From the NCBI GenBank assembly GCA_028456385.1, contig JALNQF010000402.1, positions 1 through 35,001 on the forward strand: 35,001 bases of DNA, written 5' to 3'. Within the stretch, counting starts at the first letter, position 1; every line of letters begins with the position of its first letter. The stretch is from Ophiosphaerella korrae. Lineage: Eukaryota; Ascomycota; Dothideomycetes; Pleosporales; Phaeosphaeriaceae. The translations under genes were made by a program, and so were the position numbers. The notes below the pieces were generated by a model. The model was given only the letters and a program-made list of their open reading frames with translations, was not told the origin of the DNA and searched no databases. Positions 11,110 through 23,000 of the stretch are shown here, piece after piece.

Positions 11110-14100
11110 TTTTATATATAATATCTTTTTATTATTAAAAAAAAAAAATTTTTCTTAGCTTAATTATATAATCTATAACTTTTTAGAGTTTATTATTATA
11201 CTTATTAAACTACTAAGCTTATAATACTAAAAGTATAGTAGTATTATAAACTTCTAACTATAAAAAGGTTTACTATATAAAAATATAAAGTTTAATAAGT
11301 AAGACTTATTTCTAGCTATATATAAAGTATAGTAGTATTTTTCTAGTATTATACTTTACTATAACTCTATCTACTTATAGTATATAAAGTAAATTATCTA
11401 CTTAATTACTATTAATTTTTTAAATAGTAGCTACTAACTTTTTAAACTTTTTTTAATTATTTTTTAGCTTTAAAAGTAATAAGTACTTTTAATAACTTTT
11501 TAAGTACTATATAAGTAAGTAAAGTTAGTAACTAGTTTTTTATTTTCTAGTTTTTTATCTACGATTATTTTAAATAGTACTTTTTATTTTAAAAATATAT
11601 TTTATTTTAAAAACTTTATAATAGCTTCTAATATATTAGCTTTAAAAGCTTTAGCTTTTATATATAAGCTTATAAAGTTTTAATATATAATTATATATTT
11701 TTTACTTCTTTTACTATTAGGTATATAAACTATATTTAGTATAATTTATTTTTATAAGACTTTAGGTTCTTAAATTAAGTATAGCTTTTTTTCTACTATC
11801 TAAAGTAAATAAAATTAATATTCTTAGTAAAATTTTATATAAGTTTTTATATCTTTAAATATATTTAGCTCGTAATATAATATCTAGATCTTTTACTATA
11901 TTTTTTTTTAGCTTTAGTATTTACTTTTATTATATAATACTTTTAAAATCTCTAGCTACTTTTTTTTTATTTACTACTTTTTTTATTAAGTACTATTTAA
12001 ACTTTTAACTTATAAAAGTCTTTATATAACTTTATATTTTTATATATTTTTATAAAGCTTTTAAGTATTTATTTTACTTATTTTAGCTAAAGTTTATAGT
12101 ATTACTATCTATTTTATAATATTATATAAAAAAGGTATTTTTAAAGTATTTAGTATACTTAAGTATATTTCTATTTTTAAGTATATAAATTCTAAGTCTT
12201 AAAAGCTTATTTATAGTAAAATAAAAGTTATAAACTCTAAATAGTAGTTTATAAATTTATTTTTATTTTTTTTAAGCTCTTTTAGTAGCTACTATCTTAG
12301 TAACTTAAGTTATTTTAAAAAAGTATCTACTACTATATTCTTTTTCCTAGCTATATACTTTATATTAAATTCTTATATATTTAAAAGAGTAAGCTATCTT
12401 ATAATTAGAGCTTTTAAAAAGTTACTAGTACTTTAATTTAGTTAATTTATAAGTATATAAATATCTATTTTTATTATAAAATAAACTTTATAGGTTTATA
12501 AGTAGAATTTTTTAAGTACTAGTAGTATAGCTTTACACTTATATTTTTTAAAATCTTAGTTATACTTTAAAAGTAACTATACTTCTAATTTATAGTATAT
12601 TATATTCTAATAGCTTTTTAGGTTTTTTTATTAAAGTACTATACTTTAACTCTTTTTACTTCTATTAACTAATATAATAATTAGTTTAATAAGCTTACTA
12701 TAGTTTATAGAGACTAGTACTAGTATACTAGTTAGTTAAGCTTTTAATTTATTTATAGTAAGTAAAGCTTCTTAACTCTATTTAAATTCTTTATTTTTTT
12801 TTAGTAGCTTAAATATTAGTACTACTATTTTAGTAAAACTTTTAACTTATATTTTATAGTATATATAAATACTAATAAATATTTAGACTTTTTTTAGAAA
12901 TCTATAATCTAGCTATTTAATTATCTTTTAAACTTTTTTATTAGCTAAGTACTAGCTTTTTATATTTACTATATACTTTATAATCTTTATAGAGTTATAG
13001 TACTAATTTAATTTAAAACTTAAAGTAGTAGTACTAGCTATTTTAAAGTTATATAAAACTTTATTTATATTAATAATATATTTACTAAAAACTTTTAAAT
13101 CTTAAGTTCTAGTAAGTTTTAGTTATAGTCTATTTTTAAGCTTTTTACTATAATATTATTTATATATAATATATAATTAGTTAGAATTAATTTTTATAAG
13201 ATTTTAGTTATTACTTATATAAACTTAGTAATAGAGTTTATAGTACTTATAAGTAAAGTATATTACTATACTAGTTTATAAGTTAGTATATAAAGTACTA
13301 TAAGTAGTCTAAAGTTTTAATAAAAGCTTTACTTAATTATATTTAAAGAAAATACCTATTAAGGATATAATATAGTAACCTATAAATTTTTCTAAGAATT
13401 TATCTAGGTTTAAAAGTAATTTAGTATCTCTAATAGTTATACTATTAGTATACTAAGTATTATTAATAAGTTAATATCTTTAGTCTTTCTTTTTAACTAG
13501 AAACTAAAAGTTACTATATAAGCTTTTACTTAATTTAAAGACTTTTTAGTTTAACTATTTTTAAATTATTTTATTAACTATATCTTTTAGTTTATAAAGT
13601 ACAAAGAAGTTATCTTTTTTTTAAGCTTTATAAAGTACTATTTTACTTTAAACTAATAAAATAATATTAAAGTTAATATAGCTTCTTAATATAAAAAAAA
13701 TTTAATTAGTTTTTTTTTTTTCTTTTAGCTATAGCTAGTTAGTAATCTTTACTTTTACTAGCTATTCTTTTATAACCTAAGTACTTATAAAAAAAAGTAG
13801 TCTTATTAGTAATATATTATTAAAATTATTTCTAGTTTTAGTTATTATTTACTAGTTACTTAAGTTCTACTTTTACTTTTTAGTTTAATTAACTTTTTAC
13901 TTTATAAGGTTATACTAAGAAGTTATAGACTAGCTATACTTTTTTACTTTTTAACTTATATATAGTATTTAGCTTAAGTTATAGCTTTATTTTTAATAAG
14001 TTCTTAAGTATCTATTTTATTTTATTTACTTATTTTTATATCTTTATAAAGTCTTTTAAGATTTTTAAAATACTTTTATTTAAAAAAATACTAGCTTATT

Positions 14101-15300
14101 TTATTATTATTAGATTTACTTATAGATTATTTTATAATTTCTAGTATAGATACTAAGTACTACTAATAGTTCTTTAAGTATTTCTTTTTTATTTCTTTAT
14201 TTTCTTAGTATCTATTTATAAAACTTTACTTTTAGTAGTAAAGTTTTTTATTAGTTTTTCTATTATTACTATATTTATTTATTTTATACTTTTTATTCTA
14301 TTAAATATTACTATAAACTTTATAAAAGTATTTTAATTCTTTAACTAAACTTTATAGTATTTTTAGCTATAATTTTTTTTATTTAAAAGAATATTAATAA
14401 TTTTTTATAAATAGGTTTCTAAAAATTATTAAGTAAAAGAAACTTTTTATAATAAAAACGTTAAACTAAACTTTAATACTTTTAATTATAAGTAGTATAC
14501 TTTATATAATTTTTTTAAAGAACTACTTTACTTTATTTATAGTAACTAGCTATACTCTAGCTATTTTTTTAGGTATAGAAGTTATACTTAAGCTAGTAGC
14601 TAGAGCTATTTTAAAGTAGATTATATTAAGTTCTACGTTTAAGTTAAGTAAAGCTAGTAGTTTAGTTTTATAAACTTAGATTATTACTTTTAAGTATTTT
14701 TTTCTAAGTTTTTTAATTCTACTAAGTTAGTTATATTCTAAGTACTTTTTTACTATATTTATATTAGCTATAAAACTAGTAAAGTATATAAGTATAATAA
14801 AAAGTACTTTAGTAAAGCTTAAAAGTCTATAAGCTTTATATATAATACTTTTTCTATTTATAGCTTTTACTATTTTTTAGTTTAAAATATTAGTATTTAT
14901 TATATATAAGTAAAGGCTATTCTAAAGTAAAGCTACTAGTAGTTTTTTAAAGCTTTAAAGTATTTCTTTTAATTTTTTAGTTATACTTACTATTACTTTT
15001 ATATTTATAAATTCTATTAACTTATTTACTATAAAAGTTAGCTTTATAAGCTATTTAAAAAAGTTTAGTATATTAGCTAAATATATTTATAGAAGTAAAA
15101 ATACTAGTTCTTTTATAACTTTTTATATTACTTTTTTAGTATTTAATTTAAGAGTATTAATTTACTTAAACTTTTTTATATAGTTTTTTATTTATTTATT
15201 TTTTTAAAAAGTTATTTTAGATTTATTTCTATTTCTATATTATTAAATTAGGTTTACTTAGATTTAAAGAATTTAACTTCTTTTTTATATTATTATTTTA
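11110..15300 (-). pseudogene. Gypsy-B pol relic: protease, RT, RNase H, integrase
   Basis: Motifs on the minus strand, with TAA/TAG read through. The protease flank near 14400-14440 reads FVIKSFFYLIIFRNLF, the mutated form of the retropepsin ILGNPF block. The RT near 13330-13620 reads FLVKKKD, then LINNT, then TIRDTKLLLNLDKFLEKF and SLIGIFFKYN. This matches a fungal gypsy lineage with VKK..YRLINNAQ, TIRDA.LPP..DEFSE and SLIDLFSGYDQ. The catalytic box near 13151-13170 reads INNI followed by VKSLKIDYN (expected DDI.VKGPKT.YN). The integrase zinc region near 11850-11960 reads KDIKTYIKFYQEY with Cys changed to Tyr. The integrase core near 11540-11566 reads IVDKKLENK (expected VDGGPENK). Many stops make it non-functional. 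Confidence 0.8.
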
Positions 15301-16293
15301 TATAGCTAAAATAAATACTAAAAGCTTTTAAGTTCTAAACTCTACTATAGTAATATATATTATTTTAGTAATATCTTTTCTTACTAAATCTTTTTTTATT
15401 TTTAGTTACTATATCTAAAATCTATTATATTCTTTTATACTTACTATTCTATTTTCTTCTAAATTATTTATTATACTTTTAAATAAGTTTATTACTACTA
15501 TTATTTAGAGCTATACTAGCTATTATACTATAAGGTTTAGTATTACCTAAAAGTTTATTTCTTTATATTTTAGGTCTTATATTTTTTACTAGATATACTA
15601 GATTATTATATTATTTTAGTTACTTTTTACTCTAATCTATTTAATAAACTTTTAGTAAGTTAGCTCTATACTCTATTAGTATTTTCTAGTTTTTAAATTA
15701 AACTAAATCTATCTATTAAGTATTAAAGCTTTTCTTTCTTTATAGTTATTAATATAGTAGTTTAAGTCTTTATACTTAATATAACTATAAAAGTTTAAAC
15801 TTATACTTACTATATTATTCTAATACTAAAGTCTTATACTATTTTAAAATAGTAGTAAAAAGTTTTTTTAAAATTATAACTTTATTATAAAAAGTATTAC
15901 TAACTATAAGTTTACTATAGCCTAAGAAGTCTATAAATACTTATTTACTTTAATTTATCTTTTTATAACTAAGTATACTTCTAGTAGCTAAATAAGCTTT
16001 TAAGCTTTAGTATTTAAGTTATTTATAGTTATAAAAGTAATTACTTAAAGTTTTATTATTTTAAAATATTTTATAAAATTATTAACTTTTAATTATATAA
16101 CTTCTATTCTTAGAAGTATTTAGACTTTTTTTTATCTTTAAGTTTAGTTATAAAAGTTAAGTATAAGCTTTATATTAAGAGACTTAAATATTCTTTTAAG
16201 TATTATATATAGCTATTTCTTATAGCTTATAAGCTTTAGTATACTTATAGTTTTTTTAAAAGCTAAGTTAAAACGTTTTACTTATAAGTTTTT
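15300..16293 (-). other. Gypsy-B upstream region (probable gag), no motif recognised
   Basis: This kilobase lies between the Gypsy-B protease region and the solo copia LTR and continues the A-rich minus-strand composition of the element. By position it should hold gag or the 5' leader. I could not find a zinc knuckle or any gag signature. The assignment rests on position only. Confidence 0.35.
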
Positions 16294-16458
16294 TATTACA
16301 AGATATAAGCTTAGAAATAAGTAAGAGATAATTATTAATTAAAGAGCTATCTAAGCTAAGCTACTTATATATAGTAGAGTAGCTCGAATAGCTTATATAG
16401 CTTACTTACTACTATAGGCTTACTTAAATTATATAAAGTAAAGCTCTAACTTATAATA
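16294..16458 (-). repeat. Solo copia LTR (165 bp)
   Basis: Near-identical in length and sequence to the copia 5' LTR at 8358-8522. It keeps slightly more original bases, such as CAAGATATAAGC and CTCGAATAGC. It is flanked on both sides by TTTTT (16289-16293 and 16459-16463), which may be a 5-bp target duplication, though such a duplication is weak evidence in T-rich DNA. Neither side continues with copia internal sequence: the left side leads into Gypsy-B. The simplest reading is a solo LTR left by LTR-LTR recombination. Confidence 0.72.
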
Positions 16459-17686
16459 TTTTTTATACTAGTTAGTTAAAGTACTTCTAGATTATTTAAA
16501 AGTTAAAGTCTTTTATATTTTTATTACTTAAGTTATATTTATTAAAGACTTTTTATAAGTAATACTTATTAATTTATTTTACTAAGTAGTATCTTTTTAT
16601 AACTTTTATAATTATTTTTACTTTTTAGTACTTTATAAACTAAGAGCTAAAGTTATTAAAGTAAATTTAAAGAGAAAAGTTATCTATAAGTAAGTATTAC
16701 TATAGCTAAGTTTAGAGTACTTTTTTTTTTTTTTTTTATTATACTTTATTAAACTCTTAAAACTTATTTTTTATTACTTTTTTAACTTTTACTTAATCTT
16801 TAGCTTTTTCTACTTCTATAAACTTAGTTATACTTTATTTAATAATATTTTTTCTTATCTTATTACTAAATATAATAATATTATAAATTTAGTCTTTAAT
16901 AAGTTATTTATAAAAGATTACTTATTTTCTAATACTATTTAGAAACTTTATTATATTAGTACTAGTAAACTTAAACTTTTTATCTATAAATAGGTTTTAT
17001 TTACTAATATATACTCTACTACTCTATTTTACTATTATTTTAATAGCTACTATAAGCTAGCTAAATATTTCTAAAAATATTTTAATTATTAGTTAAAGTA
17101 TATTTAAGATAGTAGAGCTATTATTTATTATTAGTAAACTAATTCTTTTAGGTATATCTTATAGTTCTTTAAGTATTAGGTTTAAGAGTTTTAAATTATA
17201 TAAAGAAGTTTTTAGCTAGTAAAGAAATAGCTTTAGTATAGTCTTTTTATTAAATAATAGATTAGATTTTATAGCTTAAGATTACTTTATAATTTTTTTT
17301 TTTACTACTTTTTTTATATATTATTTATCTATAATTATAGTATACTACTTACTACTATTAAGCTATTTCTTTTTACTATACTACTTATTATCTTTTTCTA
17401 TTTTTACTATTTTCTTACTAGTTATTTTTCTATTTTAATATTTTTATTATCTATACTTTTACTAGCTATTTATTAAGTACTTAAAAGCTTATTAAGAGCT
17501 TTTCTAATATTTCTTATTAGCTTTTTTATTTTTAGCTAGTTTTACTACTAGCCTTTTATACTACTTATAGCTTCTTAGATTTTAAGCTTTATATATTTAT
17601 AGTATATTTTTATTTTTATACTTATACTTATACTATACTTATTTTTATATATAATAAGTTAGCTTATTTTAAGTTCTATATATATA
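16459..17686. other. Unassigned T-rich relic, possibly 5' part of Gypsy-B
   Basis: About 1.2 kb with no motif I can name. It shares the T-rich + strand and near absence of CA/TG seen in Gypsy-B. It lies where Gypsy-B gag, leader and 5' LTR would be expected. I did not find a matching second LTR, so the assignment is positional only. A run of T lies near 16722-16738. Confidence 0.3.
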
Positions 17687-17841
17687 CTTATTCTTATACT
17701 TATTTTTATACTTATTCTATTTTTATACTTATTCTATTCTTATACTTATTTTATTTTTATACTTATTTTATTTTTATACTTATTTTATTTTTATACTTAT
17801 TTTATTCTTATACTTATTTTATTTTTATATTTATTTTTATA
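17687..17841. repeat. AT-only minisatellite of 12- and 17-bp units
   Basis: Ten consecutive units: 12-bp CTTATTCTTATA, 12-bp CTTATTTTTATA, seven 17-bp units of the type CTTATTTTATTTTTATA, and a final 12-bp unit with its first C changed to T. The 17-bp unit equals the 12-bp unit with an extra five bases, so the array looks like a duplication series built on the short form. Variation among units is mostly C/T. Confidence 0.88.
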
Positions 17842-17953
17842 CTTTATATAATAGTATATAAGTTTAAGTTTTATATTAGTTACTATTAATTATAAAGTTA
17901 TATACTTAATATAAATCTAGAGCTTAAAAGCTTATTAGTTTAAAAGAACTTAA

Positions 17954-18159
17954 TATTAAACTAGCTTACTTTAAGCTAAGTTTAGTTACTAGTAAGTTAA
18001 GAATATTATAGTAAAGATATAGAAAGTTAAGTTATAGTAAAAAGTATATTAATTAATAAAGTAATTACTAACTACTTAGTAATTTTTTTAAAGGGCTTAT
18101 ATACTCTTCTCTTAAAGCTAACTACTTTAAGCTAACTTAAAATAAAGTAGTTTTTAATA
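17954..18159 (-). repeat. 3' LTR of Gypsy-C (206 bp)
   Basis: Direct repeat of 25092-25297. On the minus strand it runs from TATTAAAAAC to GTTTAATA, consistent with mutated TGTTA...TAACA ends. It is flanked on its outer side by CTTAA. Confidence 0.9.
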
Positions 18160-18171
18160 TTATCTCTCTTT
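18160..18171 (-). other. Polypurine tract of Gypsy-C
   Basis: On the minus strand the bases before the 3' LTR read AAAGAGAGATAA. This is the expected plus-strand primer site and confirms the minus-strand orientation. Confidence 0.65.
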
Positions 18172-20300
18172 ATAGGCCTAAATATCTTAGCTAAGTAAAA
18201 AAAAATTTAACTTTAGCTATTTTAGCTTATTTTAAGCTAATTTTAGCTTTTATAAAGCTACTAGTATATATTTCCTTAGTTTTTTACTAAAAGCCTAATA
18301 TAAAGTATTTTTAAAGTAAATATAAGCTATAAAGTAAACTAAAGTTATATCTTTACTTTAGTAATTTTACTTTTACTTAAGTTTACTAATTTTATATATA
18401 TATATATATATACTAGTATAAGATTATACTTAGCTTTAGTACTTTTCTTTAGTATATATAAAGACTTTTCTTCTTTTACTTATATACTAACTCTTCTTTA
18501 TTTACTACTAGGTATATATTTTAAGCTTATTTATCTTTTTTTAAAAAAAGCTTAAATTAGCTTAAATTAAGCCTTTCTTATATAGATTATTACTAACTAG
18601 TTTTATAAAACTTAAGTAGCTTTTTTAGTATATACTATAGTACTAGTATAACTAGTTTATACTACTTTAACTTAATTTAAGATATAATACCTAAATCTAT
18701 AAAAAAGTATTACTTAAATACTTTAAGTAAGTATAGTCTCTATACTATAATACTATATATATACTATCTATCTTTTTATACTAATAATAACTATACTAGT
18801 AGCTTTATTAGTTATCTTATAAACTCTAAAGATTAGTTATAAACTAGTATATAAGAGAGTAATAAGTAGATAAAGTATTACTAAAAGTACTATACTACTA
18901 GTTAAGATTATATTACTAGAAGTTATTTAAGTTAAATTAACTTAGATTAGCTTATACTAATATTTATATAGCTTCTTTACTTTACTTTAAGTTTTTTATA
19001 CTATTTTAAAAAAAATTAGAAGTAGCTTTAAAAGTAAAGAGCTTTACTAGTATAAAGTATACTACTACTACTAAAGTAGTAAAAGAAGTCCTAGCTAAGA
19101 TTTAAAAGTAAGTTTTATATTCTAATTAGCTCTAATTAGCTTAAATTATACTAATATAGTTTATTTTAAGTAGTATAAGCTTTATTATAAGTACTTATTC
19201 TTTTATAGTAGTAAGCTTAGCTTTAATAAAAAGTTTTAGTTTAGTATTTACTTTTTTAGCTATAATTATTTTAAGTAAAGTATTATTAAGTATAAAAATA
19301 CTAAAAAGTATACTCTAGAAAAAAATTCTAACTCTAGTATCTTTAGTACTCTTAAAAAAAAAGTAAGTAACTTTAGTTAGCTTTAATTAGCTTAGATTAT
19401 ACTAATTTAACTTTTAGTACTTTAAAATAAGTACTATTATTTTTACTAAAGCTAAATAAGCTTTTAAAAATACTAAAAAAGCTAAATAAGCTACTATAGT
19501 AGCTTACTAAGCTACTTTAGCTTATACTAAAAAAACTTTTACTAAAAAAAGCTTAGCTAGTAAAAGTAAGTATAGTTAGTTTTAAGATTACTTAATAAAG
19601 TATAGATTAAGCTAAATTAGCTTAGATTATACTTAAGTAGAGTAATAAGTAGTAGTTATTAAGTAGTAGTTATAGATTTAAATACTTTAAGTATAATACT
19701 CTAGCTCTAGTATAGCTTTAAAATAGATTTCTTTAGTAGTTAATACTATTCTAAGTCTAATTATACTATCTTATACTAATTTATAATATTTTAGTATTTA
19801 TTTTAAAAACTTAGTATTTTTTACTATTTATACTATTAAATACTTAAAAAAAAACTTTTAAAGTAAAAAAAAAACCTTTTATATATAAGTAAAGGTAGCT
19901 ATTAGCTTTTTTACTTATTTTTTTCTAAAAAAAAAAAGCTATCTTTAGCTAATTAAGCTTTTTACTTTTTATACTTCTTTTTTAGTATATAAGTAAGTTT
20001 ATACTTTTTTAAGAATTAATTAAAAGCTTTTAGAAAAAGATTAGCTACTAGTTCCTAAGTATTTTAGTTTTCTAAGTAGTTTTTCTATTTTATTAAATAT
20101 AGCTATTTTCTATTTTTACTTTACTTTATTTTTTTTATTTTTTTTATAATATATATATCTTTATCTATTATATTTAAAGCTTTTTCTATTTAGTTTTTTA
20201 GTTATATAATTATACTATTAAAAGTATATTTTTTTAGTAGTAATATATAAAAAGCTAAGTATACTCTTTTTAAGCTAAGTATATTTATTTTAAATATAGT
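18172..20300 (-). other. Gypsy-C 3' region, no recognised domain
   Basis: About 2.1 kb between integrase and LTR. It contains a (TA)10 run at 18393-18412 and four spaced copies of a motif near TTAGCTTAGATTATACTAAT (about 18940, 19135, 19388 and 19617). No chromodomain or envelope-like frame could be read. It may be a long 3' untranslated region, a lost extra ORF, or an older insertion. Confidence 0.4.
18393..18412. repeat. (TA)10 microsatellite
   Basis: Uninterrupted TA run inside the 3' region of Gypsy-C. Confidence 0.95.
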
Positions 20301-20899
20301 TAGGCTAATTTAGACTACTATATACTTTAGTTCTAAATATTTCTAGTTTAGCTTTTTCTTTAGCTTTATAGATTTAATATACTATATAAATAAAAGAATT
20401 TAATCTTTTACTTTAAAAAAGATATAAATCTTTTACTTATTAGTATACTTTTTTTAGTACTTTATAGCTAGTATAATATTTTTTATCTATTTTTATTATA
20501 TTATAATTACTTTTATAGCTAATCTCTTTACTAAAAAGTTATTATTTATAGTTAAGTTTAACTTAAGCTAGTTTAAGCTAACTAGGTATAAACTATAGTA
20601 TACTTAGAAGAGTATAACCTTTATAGTAGTATTTACGCTATTATTATATATATACTCTACTATTAGTAGCTATTTTACCTAGCTATTTTATTCTAATATA
20701 TAGTAATAATATAGGTATTATTCTAGAGTTTAGTTTTATTTTTTTATTTACTTATCTATCTAGAAGTAATATATAAAAGATAGTACCTTTTTAGTATTTA
20801 AGTAGTAGTAGAAAGTTTTCTATTTAAAATTACTTTAGCTAAAATACTATAGAGTTAAATTACTTTATATATTTAGGATTAAGCTAAGTCTTACTTATC

Positions 20900-23000
20900 T
20901 TAATTATACTATAACAGGATATAGTAAACTATTTTAGTTAAATAGTTTATAATTATAAGTATTATATTATATACTATACTTATTAATTTACTTAAAAGAA
21001 GTTCTATAATAAAGTTAATTATAACTTTTTTTTAAGCTTTTATTAGTAGTAGAAAAAGTTATATTAGCTTATAAGGTTAGTATCTTTTTATAGTTAACTA
21101 TTAGTACTTTACCTAAGTATTATAGTACTTTATTACTTTTTTTTTTACTTTTTTTTAGGTATATAACCTTAAAAGCTTTTCTAGAGTTTTTTTTATACTA
21201 AAATAGCTTTCTAAAAAGTTATTATAATACTTTCTAAGTATATTTACTTTTTCTTTAAGTATTATAAAGAGTTTCTACTCTTTTAACTACTTTTTAAGTT
21301 AAATTAAGCTATCTTATACTAATTCTTTTTCTAATTTATTAAATATAGCTTTTTTACTTTATTTTATATTACTTTATTTTTCTAAGTCTTTTAGTTTTAG
21401 TAGTTATATTCTTTCTTCTTTTTAAAACTCTTTAAAAGCTATTTTTTTTTCTTTATACTTTATTATACTTTAACTATATATTACTATAACTACTTAAAAA
21501 AGTATAGTTTTTTTAACTTTTATAAATATCTTTTATATTAGCTATATAAAAGCTTTATTATATTTCTTTTTTAATATTATTACTTTAGCTATATAATCTA
21601 GCTTTCTAAAAAGTCTATTTACTAAGTTTATTATACTTAAGTAGTAATAAATAATAAAGTTAAACTTTATAAAGCTTAAGTAAAACTAAACTTACTTATA
21701 GTTTAATACTTTTATTTCTAAAAACTATTTTAAGTTATAGTAATCTATAAAGATTTTAAATAAAACTCTATTAAAGTAAAAGTACTAGTACTTTAAGCTC
21801 TTAGTTATTATAAGTAACTCTTAGTTATATATATTATAATTATACTCTACTTAAATAAATATTTTTAAAAAGAAGTTAACTAGCTTCTACTAAGCTAAGT
21901 TACTTTTAGTTAAAGCTAATTAGCTTAATATACCTATAATTACTTTACTTAAAGTATTAACTTTTACTTTAGTTTCTTTTCTTTATATAAAGTATATAAA
22001 GATAAGTACTTTAAAAAAAGTATTTTTTAGTTTTTAAAAAGCTTAACGTACTTCTTTTTTAATTTTAATTTTTTAGCTTTCTTTTTTCTTTTAAGTAAGC
22101 TTACTCTAGGCTATATTTAAGCTTTTTTAAGTTAATTTTATTAGTAATAAAGTAATATAAAAGAATTTACTTATAAATTATATATAGTAGTTTATAAAGC
22201 TAATAAATACTTTTATTTTATATACTATATATAGAATTAGCTACTTTTAAACTATTTTAATATAACTTATAATTATACTTACTCTTTTAAGTAAAATAAT
22301 ATACTCTAAGTACTTTATATATTATAAATACTACTTATACTTTTTAAGCTTTATAAATAGCTTAAGTTAGTATAGCCTTTTTAGTACTTTTTTTATATAG
22401 CTTATATACTTTTCTTTTATATTTAAAAAGACTAAGATATTATTAAAGTAGATAATATAAGTAATATTAATAAAACTTACTAATTCCTAGTTTATATAAG
22501 CTTAGAACTAGGCTAAAGTATTTATAAAGCTAAAAAGTATTACTATATACTTAAAATAGCTATATTTAGTTTTAAAAGTAGTTTTCTATTTATTACTTTC
22601 TTTAATTCTAATATAATAGTAAGTATCTTTAATATTAAGCTTAGTATAGTACTTTACTTAAGCTAACTACTTTAGTAACTCTATAATTAGAAGTAATAAA
22701 TATTAGTTTTTAAGAGTTACTTTATTAAAACCTTTATAGTTTATATATAGCTTTTAGCTACTATCTTTTTTTTTATAAAGAGTATTAGTACTTTTACTAA
22801 AGATTTTAAGTATTTTATTTACTTTTAACTTATAAAGTTAGCTAAGTACTTTTTTAGTACTTATAGCTTAGTTACTAAGAGATTATATAGTAGCTAATAA
22901 AGTAGTTATATATTTTATACTAAATTTATAGCTAAGTCTTAAAGTTTATACTTTACTAAAGTTATAAAGTTTTTTTTAAAAGCTATATCTATATACTTAG
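20900..23000 (-). pseudogene. Gypsy-C pol relic: RT, RNase H region and integrase core
   Basis: On the minus strand, the RT at about 22320-22560 reads VSFINITYIIYFNNILVFL, then HXXHIKKVL-like KYISYIKKVLKRL. The family motif is YLDDILVFS; here the box at 22436-22450 is YFNNI. Downstream, about 22200-22320 reads KYLEYIILLKRVSIIISYI, the usual connection-domain stretch (YLGYII..EGV). The integrase core at 20918-21016 reads NFIIELLLSKLISIVYN, then ILIIINYLTKIVYYI (family: DFI..LP.S, then VDRLTKM). Each catalytic Asp seen is Asn. RNase H should lie at 22.0-21.4 kb but is poorly legible. Protease and gag upstream (23-25 kb) were not recognised. Confidence 0.85.

Larger units (their letters stand above)
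8523..16293 (-). mobile_element. Gypsy-B: second Ty3/gypsy family, minus strand, interrupted by a Tc1/mariner element
   Basis: Minus-strand relic with protease near 14.4 kb, RT near 13.6-12.9 kb, integrase zinc region near 11.85-11.96 kb and integrase core near 11.25-11.75 kb, all in Ty3/gypsy order. Its RT motifs belong to a different lineage from Gypsy-1 and Gypsy-C. The coding strand is interrupted by the Tc1/mariner element at 8982-11103 and resumes at 8523-8981. Its left end abuts the copia LTR and no LTR of its own was found, so it was probably truncated by the copia insertion. CA and TG are almost absent, making it among the most heavily mutated parts of the window. Confidence 0.8.

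Noticed and set aside
8358..16458. A single 8.1-kb copia element bounded by the two 165-bp LTRs
   Set aside because: The interior carries gypsy-type RT and integrase, and copia protein motifs lie left of 8358, so the LTRs belong to different insertions.
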